This document shows positions 16,987 through 24,073 of a stretch of DNA of 64,000 nt, piece by piece (position 1 is the stretch's first letter; every line of letters starts with the position of its first letter). Where the stretch lies: positions 186,001-250,000 of the forward strand of contig NZ_LR743507.1 in assembly GCF_902712855.1 (NCBI RefSeq), in the 5' to 3' direction. Position numbers and translations under genes: made by a program. Source of the stretch: Variovorax paradoxus (GTDB lineage: Bacteria > Pseudomonadota > Gammaproteobacteria > Burkholderiales > Burkholderiaceae_C). A model generated the notes under the pieces. The model had not been told where the DNA came from and did no database searches. It saw nothing but the letters and a program-made list of their open reading frames with translations.

Positions 16987-17643
16987 ATGCCCAATTCCCT
17001 GCCCGTGAATGCCTCCACCGCGATGTCCCGTGTCGTCTACATCGTGGACGACGACGAGCTCGTGCGCGGCGCGCTCGGCAGCCTGCTGCGCTCCATCGAC
17101 CTGGAGGTGTGCGCGTTCGGCTCGACCGAGGACTTCCTCGCAGCGCCGAAGGCGCCCGGCCCTTCATGCCTAGTGCTCGACGTGCGGCTGCGCGGCGAGA
17201 GCGGCCTGGCATTCCAGAAGTCGCTGGTGGACAACGGCCGCACGCACATGCCGATCATCTTCATCACCGGCCACGGCGACATCGCCATGACGGTGAAGGC
17301 GATGAAGGCGGGCGCGATGGACTTCCTGGCCAAGCCCTTCCGCGACCAGGACATGATCGACGCGGTGATCGCCGCGCTCGACAGCGACGCGAAGCGCCTG
17401 GACGCGGAGCGCTCGCTGCACGACCTGCGCACCTGCTGGGAAGCGCTGACGGCGCGCGAGCGCGAGGTGGTGCAGCATGTGGCTGCGGGGCTCATGAACA
17501 AGCAGATCGCCGCCGAGATGGGCATCGCCGAGATCACAGCCAAGATCCATCGCGGCCAGGCCATGCGCAAGATGAACTCGCGCTCGGTGGCCGAACTGGT
17601 CCGCAAGATGGAAGCGCTCGGCGTGCTGCAGGCCGCGCACTGA
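16987..17643 (+). CDS. FixJ-family response regulator
   Basis: Response regulator of 218 residues: receiver (about 13-130) with the IVDDDE pocket, phospho-acceptor Asp in CLVLDVRLRGESG, FITGHGD and AKPFRDQD, then a LuxR-type HTH (LTAREREVVQHVAAGLMNKQ ... AMRKMNSRSVAELVRKM). The ATG at 16987 is used; the internal ATG at 17023 (MSRVVYIVDDD) is an equally plausible start. It directly follows the giant histidine kinase and is its likely phosphorylation target. The repeats just upstream could be its own binding sites. Confidence 0.9.
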   Translation: MPNSLPVNASTAMSRVVYIVDDDELVRGALGSLLRSIDLEVCAFGSTEDFLAAPKAPGPSCLVLDVRLRGESGLAFQKSLVDNGRTHMPIIFITGHGDIAMTVKAMKAGAMDFLAKPFRDQDMIDAVIAALDSDAKRLDAERSLHDLRTCWEALTAREREVVQHVAAGLMNKQIAAEMGIAEITAKIHRGQAMRKMNSRSVAELVRKMEALGVLQAAH

Positions 17644-17669
17644 GCGCGCCGGCCGCGCCGGAGCGGACC

Positions 17670-17696
17670 GGCGCCATACCTACATATGATGGCGCC
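17670..17696. promoter_or_regulatory. Palindrome upstream of the lone receiver gene
   Basis: Arms GGCGCCAT (17670-17677) and ATGGCGCC (17689-17696) enclose CATAC-CTAC-ATATG (17675-17688), a near copy of the dyad at 11621. It lies between the FixJ-type gene and the receiver gene at 17771, 74 bp before that start, so it could also form a transcript hairpin. Confidence 0.5.
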
Positions 17697-17770
17697 GCGC
17701 GCAGGCGCCGCTATTCTGCGAGTGCCGGGCAACGGTGGGATGGTCCCACGCGTTCACCGGGCCATGAGCG

Positions 17771-18160
17771 GTGATTCCCTTGTCTGCATCCAGCATCGAA
17801 CTCGTATCCATCGTCGACGACGACTCCTTCGTGCGCGCCGCGACCAGCAGCCTGGTGCGTTCGTTCGGATGGGAGGCGCGCGAGTTCGCGTCGGCCCCGG
17901 CTTTCCTTTCTTCCGACGTGCTCCGGCGCACGGGCTGCCTCGTGTGCGACGTGCAGATGCCCGAGATGGACGGCCTCGAGTTGCTGGACCGGCTGCGCCG
18001 CGACGGCGTGCGCGTGCCCACCCTCTTCATCAGCGCCTTCGCCTCGGCACGCGTGCGCGAGCGCGTGAACGCCAGCACGGCGCTGTGCCTCATCGAGAAG
18101 CCGATCGACGCCTCGGAGCTCGAGAGCTGGATCGGCCGCGCGCTGAAGAGAAAAGACTGA
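17771..18160 (+). CDS. Stand-alone receiver domain protein
   Basis: Single receiver domain of 129 residues without an output domain. The GTG at 17771 gives MIPLSASSIELVSIVDDDSF. The acidic pocket VDDDS, phospho-acceptor in CLVCDVQMPEMDG, a threonine/serine switch region in LFISAF and the lysine in IEKPIDASELE are all present. It probably acts as a phosphate sink or competitor in the giant-kinase/FixJ system, as known for other CheY-like receivers beside hybrid kinases. The ribosome site is weak. Confidence 0.85.
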   Translation: MIPLSASSIELVSIVDDDSFVRAATSSLVRSFGWEAREFASAPAFLSSDVLRRTGCLVCDVQMPEMDGLELLDRLRRDGVRVPTLFISAFASARVRERVNASTALCLIEKPIDASELESWIGRALKRKD

Positions 18161-18318
18161 CTGCAGGAGCGCGAAGGCGCCCGGCGCGCGCCACACCGGC
18201 GCATGGCGCGGGCAAACCTTCGTAGGGGGTCGACGAACGCTGGTGCGATGGCGTGGCGCGGGTGCCCGTGGTGTCATTCCCTTCGGGCCGCCGGGGGGCG
18301 GCGAAAAGGAGAAAGACG

Positions 18319-19251
18319 ATGACGATGAACCTTGGACAGGCGATGAGCGCGGTGTCCTGCTTCAACTACCAGGACCTGCCGTTGATGGTCGCCGGCGCCA
18401 TCGCCATCGCACTCCTGCTGGCCACGGCCTGCCTGCTGGTGCATGCACTGGCCCACCGCGCGGCCCTCGGGCGCCTCGCAGCAGCGCTCGAGCAGCGCGA
18501 GGGCGAACGGCCCCGATCCGGCCACACGGCGTTGGGCGAGGGTGGCCCGCCCGCCGTCGCGCGGCTGGCCCGCGCCATCAACGCCACCCGCCGCCGTGCC
18601 GCCGAGCGCGAGGCCGACCAGCTCGACCTGCAGGCCGGCTATGCGCACGACCTGCGCACGCCGCTCACGCGGCTGGGCCTGCGGTGCGAGATGCTCGAGG
18701 ACGACGCGCTGCGCGACGCGATGGTGCGCGACCTCGCCGAGATGGGCGAACTGGTCGAGGCCAGCCTGGCCAGCGCGCGCATGCAGCGCAGCGCCTCGGA
18801 GCCGCCGCGGCGCGTGGATGCCGACGGGCTGCTCGGCACGCTGGTGGGCGACTACCGCGACGCGGGCCGCGCGGTCGCCCTCGAGGGACGCGTGGGCCAG
18901 CCGGTGGCGGCCTGCCCGCAGGCGCTGCGCCGCGTGCTGGTGAACCTGATCGACAACGCGCTGCGCTACGGCAGCGACGTGCGGCTGTGCGTGCAGGTCG
19001 ACGCACGCCGGCTGGTGCTGGCGGTGGTCGACTCGGGGCCGGGCATCGTGCCATCGGAAATGGAAGCGGTGTTTGCGCCATGGCACCGCGCACCGCTGGC
19101 CTGCGCACCGGCGGCGGCGCCCGCCGGATCGGGCCTGGGCCTGTCGATCGCGCGCCGGCTCACGGTGGCGATGCGCGGCGAGCTGCAGTTGCAGAACCGC
19201 CGCAGCGGCGGCCTGGAGGCGCGGCTGACGCTGCCGCTGGCGGCCGGCTGA
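18319..19251 (+). CDS. Sensor histidine kinase (small, single membrane segment)
   Basis: Histidine kinase of 310 residues. ATG at 18319 after AAGGAG at 8 nt; the ORF is open further upstream but without a ribosome site. One membrane segment (about 18-45, LPLMVAGAIAIALLLATACLL) is followed by a HAMP-like stretch, H-box AGYAHDLRTPLTRLGLRCEM, N-box NLIDNALRYGSDV and G-boxes VVDSGPGIVP and GSGLGLSIARRL. There is almost no periplasmic domain, so it may sense a membrane or intracellular cue. No receiver follows it; the orphan OmpR-type regulator at 10791 matches its class. Confidence 0.88.
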   Translation: MTMNLGQAMSAVSCFNYQDLPLMVAGAIAIALLLATACLLVHALAHRAALGRLAAALEQREGERPRSGHTALGEGGPPAVARLARAINATRRRAAEREADQLDLQAGYAHDLRTPLTRLGLRCEMLEDDALRDAMVRDLAEMGELVEASLASARMQRSASEPPRRVDADGLLGTLVGDYRDAGRAVALEGRVGQPVAACPQALRRVLVNLIDNALRYGSDVRLCVQVDARRLVLAVVDSGPGIVPSEMEAVFAPWHRAPLACAPAAAPAGSGLGLSIARRLTVAMRGELQLQNRRSGGLEARLTLPLAAG

Positions 19252-19263
19252 CGCGCCGCCGGG

Positions 19264-20058
19264 TCAGGCGATGGCCGGGTAGTGCCCCGTGCCCTCGGGC
19301 CAGGGTGTGAGCACCTCGAAGCCGTCCGGCGTCACGGCCACCATGTGCTCCCACTGCGCCGACAGCGAGTGGTCCTTGGTGACCACGGTCCAGCCATCGG
19401 GCAACTGCTGCGTCTCGCGCCGGCCGGCGTTGATCATCGGCTCGATGGTGAAGATCATGCCGGCCTCCAGCCGCAGACCCTGCCCGGGCTGGCCGTAGTG
19501 CAGCACCTGAGGATCGTCGTGGTAGATCTGCCCGATGCCGTGGCCGCAATACTCGCGCACGACGCTGAAGCGCTCGCGGTGCGCCACGGTCTGGATCGCA
19601 TGGCCCACGTCGCCCAGCGTGGCGCCGGGCCGCACCGCGCGGATGCCCGCGCGCATCGCCTCGTAGGTGGTGTCGACCAGCCGGCGCGCCAGCGCGCTGG
19701 GCTCGCCGACGAAGTACATGCGGCTGCAGTCGCCGAACCAGCCGTCCTTGAGCACGGCCACGTCGATGTTGACGATGTCGCCCTTCTTCAGCACCTTCTT
19801 CTCGGACGGGATGCCATGGCAGACCACCTGGTTCACCGAGGTGCACACCGTCTTGGTGAAGCCGTGATAGCCGACGTTGGCGGGAATGGCGCCCTGCACC
19901 TTGACGATGTGGTCGTGGCAGAGGCGGTCGATGTCCTCGGTGCTGACGCCGGGCTTCACATGTTCGCCGATCATGGCGAGCACCTCGGCGGCCAGCCCGC
20001 CCGCCACGCGCGCCATGGCGAGTTCGGCGGGCGAATGGAGCTTGACGGCGGCCCTCAT
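19264..20058 (-). CDS. map: Type I methionine aminopeptidase
   Basis: Removes N-terminal methionine from nascent proteins; 264 residues, pita-bread fold. The five metal ligands are visible: Asp in NIDVAVLKDG, Asp in FGDCSRM, His in YCGHGIGQIYHDDP, Glu in IFTIEPMI and Glu in SAQWEHMVAV. ATG at 20058 overlaps the stop of the upstream ParD-like gene by 4 bp, so the two are translationally coupled. This is probably a second copy: the housekeeping map of Burkholderiales usually lies beside rpsB/tsf. Confidence 0.93.
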   Translation of the reverse strand: MRAAVKLHSPAELAMARVAGGLAAEVLAMIGEHVKPGVSTEDIDRLCHDHIVKVQGAIPANVGYHGFTKTVCTSVNQVVCHGIPSEKKVLKKGDIVNIDVAVLKDGWFGDCSRMYFVGEPSALARRLVDTTYEAMRAGIRAVRPGATLGDVGHAIQTVAHRERFSVVREYCGHGIGQIYHDDPQVLHYGQPGQGLRLEAGMIFTIEPMINAGRRETQQLPDGWTVVTKDHSLSAQWEHMVAVTPDGFEVLTPWPEGTGHYPAIA

Positions 20059-20366
20059 GCGCGCGCGTCCGCCATGGCCTTGCGCGGCGCTGCGGCCGGC
20101 CGGCGCGGCACGTCCTGCGGCGCCGCTTGCGGGGGTGCGGCAGGCGGCGCGAGCGACGCCGACAGCGTGGCCATGTCGAAGCCGCCGGCCTGCTCGGCAC
20201 GGATCAGAAGCTGGCAGATCTCGCGGTGATCGAGCGCGGGATGCAGCTCGGCGAGCATGCCGATGCGCATCCAGTGCTCGGCCTGCGCATTGATGGAACG
20301 GCTCAGCGCGTTGCCTGCGACGCGCAGGTTCTCGTGCATGAGGTCTGAAATCTTGACGATGCCCAT
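20055..20366 (-). CDS. ParD-like antitoxin-type protein
   Basis: Protein of 103 residues of the ParD-like family described as antitoxins of type II toxin-antitoxin systems. Residues 1-65 (MGIVKISDLMHENLRVAGNA then LSRSINAQAEHWMRIGML) form the ribbon-helix-helix-like part; the tail is Ala/Pro-rich. There is no ParE-like toxin gene. Instead map follows with a 4-bp overlap. A long palindrome just upstream is a likely autoregulatory operator. Role as a true antitoxin here is unproven; it may be a repressor of map. Confidence 0.8.
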   Translation of the reverse strand: MGIVKISDLMHENLRVAGNALSRSINAQAEHWMRIGMLAELHPALDHREICQLLIRAEQAGGFDMATLSASLAPPAAPPQAAPQDVPRRPAAAPRKAMADARA

Positions 20367-20382
20367 GGTGAAAGTTTTATAT

Positions 20383-20410
20383 GAAACGTATATGAATCAT
20401 ATAGCGTTTC
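20383..20410. promoter_or_regulatory. Palindromic operator before the ParD-like gene
   Basis: Interrupted palindrome GAAACG-TATATGA-A-TCATATA-G-CGTTTC, 17 bp upstream of the start codon at 20366. Its arms match over 13 bp apart from one inserted G. Position and AT-rich core fit an autoregulated RHH-type operator overlapping the promoter; the regulator is inferred. Confidence 0.6.
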
Positions 20411-20573
20411 GGCGTTCGGGAAAACTTTGGGGACTGGTCCCGCACAAGCGTGCGGTTATCCACACCGCGAGCGCCCCTGGCCGAGTTGTTCCTTTTTCGG
20501 GATGCCGGTGAAGCAGGGGAGCGCACAGCCGTGCACGTGCGGCAAGCCGTTGTCGGGCAAGGCAAAAGACGCG

Positions 20574-20617
20574 CTGTCCACAGACAGGGTTTCCCTTATC
20601 TACTACTAACTTAATAA
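20574..20617 (+). other. DnaA-box / DnaA-trio-like unwinding element
   Basis: CTGTCCACA (7 of 9 to the TTATCCACA box) at 20574, a short GC stretch, then CTACTACTAACT (20600-20611) running into TTAATAAGAG. Order and spacing mimic the basal unwinding module of bacterial origins (box, GC patch, trinucleotide trios, AT-rich DNA). A perfect TTATCCACA lies 110 bp upstream at 20456. No replication gene is adjacent, so this may be an orphan DnaA-binding site rather than an origin. Confidence 0.4.
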
Positions 20618-20817
20618 GAGAAACAAGTAGAGAGAAGAGTGGCACGGCGAGCGGACGAACCCGGCCCTTCCGGCACATCGCATTCGCCGGGTCGAAGGCC
20701 CGGCGCCCTCGACCTGCAAGCCATGCCGCGCGAGGCGGGTTAGACCCGGTACGTCGAGTCCATCTCGCTTGATACGATTTTTCGCGAAGCACCCATTCCA
20801 CGGGTGCCGGAGACAAG

Positions 20818-21840
20818 ATGGACCCGAGCACAACCAGCGGTGCCGCCGAGGCGCTGTACCGCGTCATGGTGCGCATCCGCGCGTTCGAGAATGCCGCCGA
20901 GACGGCCAGCCAGGGTGGCGTGAGCGCCTATGGCCAGCAGGCCGCGGGCGCCGCCAGGGTGCGCGGACCGCTGCACCTGTCCACCGGGCAGGAGGCGGTG
21001 CCGGCCGGCGTCTGCGCCCATCTGCGCGCGAGCGACTACCTCACCTCCACCCATCGCGGCCACGGCCACACGCTGGCCAAGGGCGCCGACCTGACGCGGA
21101 TGATGTGCGAGCTGTTCGGCAAGGCCACGGGCTTCAACGGCGGCAAGGGCGGTTCGATGCACATCGCCGATTTCTCGGTCGGCATGCTCGGCGCCAACGG
21201 CGTGGTGGCGGCAGGGCTGCCGATCGCCGTCGGCGCGGCGCATGCGCAGAAGCTGCTGAAGACGCGCGACGACATCACCGTCTGCTTCTTCGGCGATGGC
21301 GCGATCAACCGCGGCCCCTTTCTCGAATCGCTGAACTGGGCGCGCGTGTACCGGTTGCCCGTGCTCTTCGTCTGCGAGGACAACCGCTGGAGCGCCACCA
21401 CCGCCAGCGGACCGATGACGGCCGGTGACGGCGCCTCGGCGCGCGCCGAAGCCCTCGACATCGCGGCCACCCAAGTCGATGGCAACGACGTGTTCGCGGT
21501 GCACCAGGCAGCGCGGACGCTGGTCGCCGAGGTGCGTGCCGGCGGCGGGCCGCGCCTGCTGCACGCGCTGACGTACCGCGTGAAGGGCCATGTGTCGGTC
21601 GACCTCGCGGCCTACCGCGATCCGGCCGAACTCGCGGCCGCACTGGAGACCGACCCGATCGCGCGGGCGCGCGACCGCCTGCTGTCGATGGGCATTGCGG
21701 CCGCATCGCTCGATGCCATCGAGAACGCGGCGCGCGACGAGGTCGACACGGCGCTTGCCATCGCCGACGCGGCGCCCTGGCCCGAGGCCGAGGCCGCCTT
21801 CACCGACGTGCAGACCACCGGAGCCGGGCAATGGCGCTGA
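20818..21840 (+). CDS. 2-oxoacid / acetoin dehydrogenase E1 component, alpha subunit
   Basis: Thiamine-diphosphate-dependent E1 alpha subunit, 340 residues, which decarboxylates a 2-oxoacid or acetoin. Family landmarks are STGQEAVPAG, STHRGHGHTLAKGAD, GGKGGSMHIAD, the TPP/Mg motif GDGAINRGPFLESLNWA ... CEDNRWSATT, and YRVKGHVSVD near the C-terminus. ATG at 20818. The beta subunit gene starts 10 bp before its stop. No E2 or E3 gene follows, so the complex must borrow them or the pair serves a special dehydrogenase. Whether the substrate is pyruvate, a branched-chain 2-oxoacid or acetoin is undecided. Confidence 0.88.
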   Translation: MDPSTTSGAAEALYRVMVRIRAFENAAETASQGGVSAYGQQAAGAARVRGPLHLSTGQEAVPAGVCAHLRASDYLTSTHRGHGHTLAKGADLTRMMCELFGKATGFNGGKGGSMHIADFSVGMLGANGVVAAGLPIAVGAAHAQKLLKTRDDITVCFFGDGAINRGPFLESLNWARVYRLPVLFVCEDNRWSATTASGPMTAGDGASARAEALDIAATQVDGNDVFAVHQAARTLVAEVRAGGGPRLLHALTYRVKGHVSVDLAAYRDPAELAAALETDPIARARDRLLSMGIAAASLDAIENAARDEVDTALAIADAAPWPEAEAAFTDVQTTGAGQWR

Positions 21841-22796
21841 AGACGGAACTGAGCTACGCCGAGGCCGCCGTGCTCGCGCTGCAGCGCGAAATGGAAGCCG
21901 ACCCGCGCGTGGTGGTGCTCGGCGAGGACGTGGGCCGCGGCGGCATCTTCGGCCAGTACAAGGGGCTGCAGCAGCACTTCGGCGACGCGCGTGTGATCGA
22001 CACGCCGATCAGCGAGGCCGCGATCATGGGCGCCGGCGTGGGCATGGCGCTCGCGGGCCTGCGGCCGGTGGTCGAGATGCGCGTGGTCGACTTCGCGCTG
22101 TGCGGCATGGACGAGCTGGTGAACCAGGCCGCCAAGAACCGCTTCATGTTCGGCGGCCAGGGCCGCGTGCCGCTGGTGGCGCGCATGCCGGGCGGCATCT
22201 GGGATGCCTCGGCGGCGCAGCATTCGCAGTCGCTCGAGGCGTGGTTCGCGCACCTGCCGGGCGTGGTGGTGGTGTGCCCGTCGACACCGCAGGACAACCA
22301 CGGCCTGCTGCGCGCGGCCCTGCAGTGCGGCGACCCGGTGGTCTACATCGAGCACAAGACGCTGTGGGGTGTGCGCGCAGAGGTCGACGAAGACATCGCC
22401 GTGCCGCTGGGCAAGGCAGCGCGCGTGCGCGAGGGCAACGCGCTCACGCTCGTGAGCTGGAGCCGGCAGATGCAGGCCTGCGCCGCCGCCTGCGATTCAC
22501 TGGCGGCCCGGGGCATCGCGGTCGACCTGATCGACCTGCGAACGCTGTGGCCGTGGGACCGCGAGACGGTGCTGGCGTCGTGCGCGCGCACCGGCCGCCT
22601 GCTGGTCGTGCACGAGGCGGTGCAGGCCGCGGGCTTCGGTGCGGAGATCGCCGCCAGCGCGGCGGAGGCCACCGGCTGCCGCGTGGCGCGGTTGGGCGCG
22701 CCGCGCATTCCGGTGGGCTACGCACCCGTGCTGGAAGCGCAGTCGCGCGTGGGGGTGGAGGCCATCGTTGCCGCGGCGAAGAAACTGGCGGGCTGA
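21831..22796 (+). CDS. 2-oxoacid / acetoin dehydrogenase E1 component, beta subunit
   Basis: Partner of the preceding alpha subunit, 321 residues, with the transketolase pyrimidine-binding and C-terminal domains. Visible signatures: VVVLGEDVGRGGIFGQYKGL, ARVIDTPISEAAIMGAGVGMA, NQAAKNRFMFGG, and EAVQAAGFGAEIAA toward the end. Its ATG overlaps the alpha gene by 10 bp, typical of coupled alpha2beta2 E1 genes. It is followed at 30 bp by a MarR-family gene that may regulate the unit. Confidence 0.9.
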   Translation: MALKTELSYAEAAVLALQREMEADPRVVVLGEDVGRGGIFGQYKGLQQHFGDARVIDTPISEAAIMGAGVGMALAGLRPVVEMRVVDFALCGMDELVNQAAKNRFMFGGQGRVPLVARMPGGIWDASAAQHSQSLEAWFAHLPGVVVVCPSTPQDNHGLLRAALQCGDPVVYIEHKTLWGVRAEVDEDIAVPLGKAARVREGNALTLVSWSRQMQACAAACDSLAARGIAVDLIDLRTLWPWDRETVLASCARTGRLLVVHEAVQAAGFGAEIAASAAEATGCRVARLGAPRIPVGYAPVLEAQSRVGVEAIVAAAKKLAG

Positions 22797-22826
22797 GCCG
22801 CCAGCCGTCAAAGCCTTCGCCACCGC

Positions 22827-23249
22827 ATGGACCCGCTCTTCTTCAAGCTGGTGCGGGTGGTCAACCTCACGGCGCGGCCTTTTCACGAGCGCGTCGGCCG
22901 CGAGCACCAGCTCACGCTGAACGAATGGCGGACCATGGCAGTGCTCGGTGCGCAGCCGGGGCTCAATGCCAGGCAGGTGGCCGACCAGACCGGCCTCGAC
23001 AAGATGGCCGTGAGCCGCGCGCTGGCCGGCCTCCGGCGGCACAAGCGCGTGCAGCGCCACGGCGATCCGACCGACCAGCGCTGCAGCCGGCTCTACCTCA
23101 CCGCCGCCGGCAAGGCGCTGCACGAATCGGTCGGTGCACTCGGGCGGGAACGCGAGGCCGCGCTGTTCGCCGGCGTCGAGGCCGGCGAACTGGCGCAGCT
23201 CGACGCCACGCTCGACAAGCTGATCCGATCGGTGTCCGGCCAGCCCTGA
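22827..23249 (+). CDS. MarR-family transcriptional regulator
   Basis: Winged-helix regulator of 140 residues. The recognition region reads LNARQVADQTGLDKMAVSRA, then LAGLRRHKRVQRHGDPTDQR with the beta wing, and LTAAGKALHESV. ATG at 22827, 30 bp after the E1 beta gene and on the same strand, so it is probably co-transcribed and may control the E1 operon. The effector is unknown. The convergent peroxiredoxin gene ends 16 bp after it. Confidence 0.88.
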   Translation: MDPLFFKLVRVVNLTARPFHERVGREHQLTLNEWRTMAVLGAQPGLNARQVADQTGLDKMAVSRALAGLRRHKRVQRHGDPTDQRCSRLYLTAAGKALHESVGALGREREAALFAGVEAGELAQLDATLDKLIRSVSGQP

Positions 23250-23265
23250 GTCTCGCCAGGCATCG

Positions 23266-23949
23266 TCATGCGGCGACGCAGCGCTGCTGCAGCCCTTGCA
23301 GAACCGGCAGCAGTTCCGACGGATCGGGCCGGTTCGTGTAGTCGGGGTTCACCTCTGCGTAGGCGATGGTGCCGTCGGTCGCGATCACGTAGCGCGCGGG
23401 CATCGGCAGGGTCCAGCTCGGCTCTCCGTTGACGACAGCCAGGTCGTTCCTGAACACGTCGCGGTAGAGATCGCGCAGGTAGCCGGGCAGCTCGAAGCGC
23501 AGGCCGAAGGCCGCTGCCACTTCGTTGCCGGTGTCCGACAGGATCGGGAACGCGAGCTTGTTGTCGCGCGCCGACTTGCGGCTGTTCGACGCTGTCTGCG
23601 GCGACACCGCCACCAGCTGGGCGCCGAGCGCCTCCAGCCCGGGCAGGGCTTCCTGCAGCGCCTGCAGGTCCAGGTTGCAGTACGGGCACCAGACGCCGCG
23701 ATAGAAGGTCAGCACCAGCGGCCCCTTGGCGAGCAATCCGGTGGAAGACCACGCGCGGCCGTCGGCGTCGTGCAGCGTGAATGCGGGCGCCATGTCGCCG
23801 GCCTTCAGCGCGCGGCCGGCGGCGCCGGAAGCAATGAGTTCGTCGGTGGCGCGGTGCATGGGTTCGTGGATGAACGCGGGCGCGTTCCACGGTGGGCCGC
23901 CAGCTTCGAAGTTGGCGCGGAAGGCAGCGAGTTTTTCGGGCAACGACAT
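23266..23949 (-). CDS. AhpC/TSA-family peroxiredoxin-like protein
   Basis: Thioredoxin-fold protein of 227 residues. The active-site stretch is TFYRGVWCPYCNLDLQALQ, a C-x-x-C arrangement rather than the single peroxidatic Cys of classical AhpC. KAGDMAPAFTLHDADGRAW and LVAVSPQTASNSRK are typical of the peroxiredoxin-like subgroup. ATG at 23949; the ORF continues upstream without a ribosome site. It probably reduces peroxides or disulfides in the cytoplasm. It is divergent from the LysR gene at 24074, a candidate regulator. Confidence 0.85.
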   Translation of the reverse strand: MSLPEKLAAFRANFEAGGPPWNAPAFIHEPMHRATDELIASGAAGRALKAGDMAPAFTLHDADGRAWSSTGLLAKGPLVLTFYRGVWCPYCNLDLQALQEALPGLEALGAQLVAVSPQTASNSRKSARDNKLAFPILSDTGNEVAAAFGLRFELPGYLRDLYRDVFRNDLAVVNGEPSWTLPMPARYVIATDGTIAYAEVNPDYTNRPDPSELLPVLQGLQQRCVAA

Positions 23950-24073
23950 GGTGGATCTCCTGTGGGTTCGGCACCGGAGTGGCGCCGTGGCCTCACTGTC
24001 TTTCATTCGCATCAGGTGCGGTAGCCGGTCGCTTTGACTAACATCCATCCATGAATTGCATGAATTTGCCCGC

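Larger units (their letters stand above)
20367..20817. other. Non-coding intergenic region with operator and origin-like motifs
   Basis: A 451-bp region with no convincing gene between the divergent ParD-like/map operon and the E1 alpha gene. It holds the palindrome at 20383-20410, a GGGAC/GTCCC dyad near 20430-20441, a CGCAC-AAGC-GTGCG hairpin at 20441-20454, a consensus DnaA box at 20456-20464, a second DnaA-like box within a CTGTC-CACA-GACAG hairpin at 20574-20587, and an AT-rich trinucleotide tract at 20600-20617. The stretch 20640-20760 shows nothing distinctive. Confidence 0.7.

Noticed and set aside
14053..17643. A 1,196-residue plus-strand frame spanning the kinase and regulator genes
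   Set aside because: Only its C-terminal part is a real protein (the FixJ-type regulator); the rest is an out-of-frame reading of the giant kinase.
20367..20817. The region as the chromosomal oriC
   Set aside because: DnaA-like motifs are present, but no dnaA/dnaN/rpmH genes are adjacent and the ribosomal operon is transcribed toward it, which is unfavourable for a main origin. Kept only as an origin-like finding.
20397..20876. Small minus-strand frames (159 and 75 residues) in the ParD/E1 intergenic region
   Set aside because: No ribosome sites, no domain, and they cross the origin-like motifs and the E1 alpha start.
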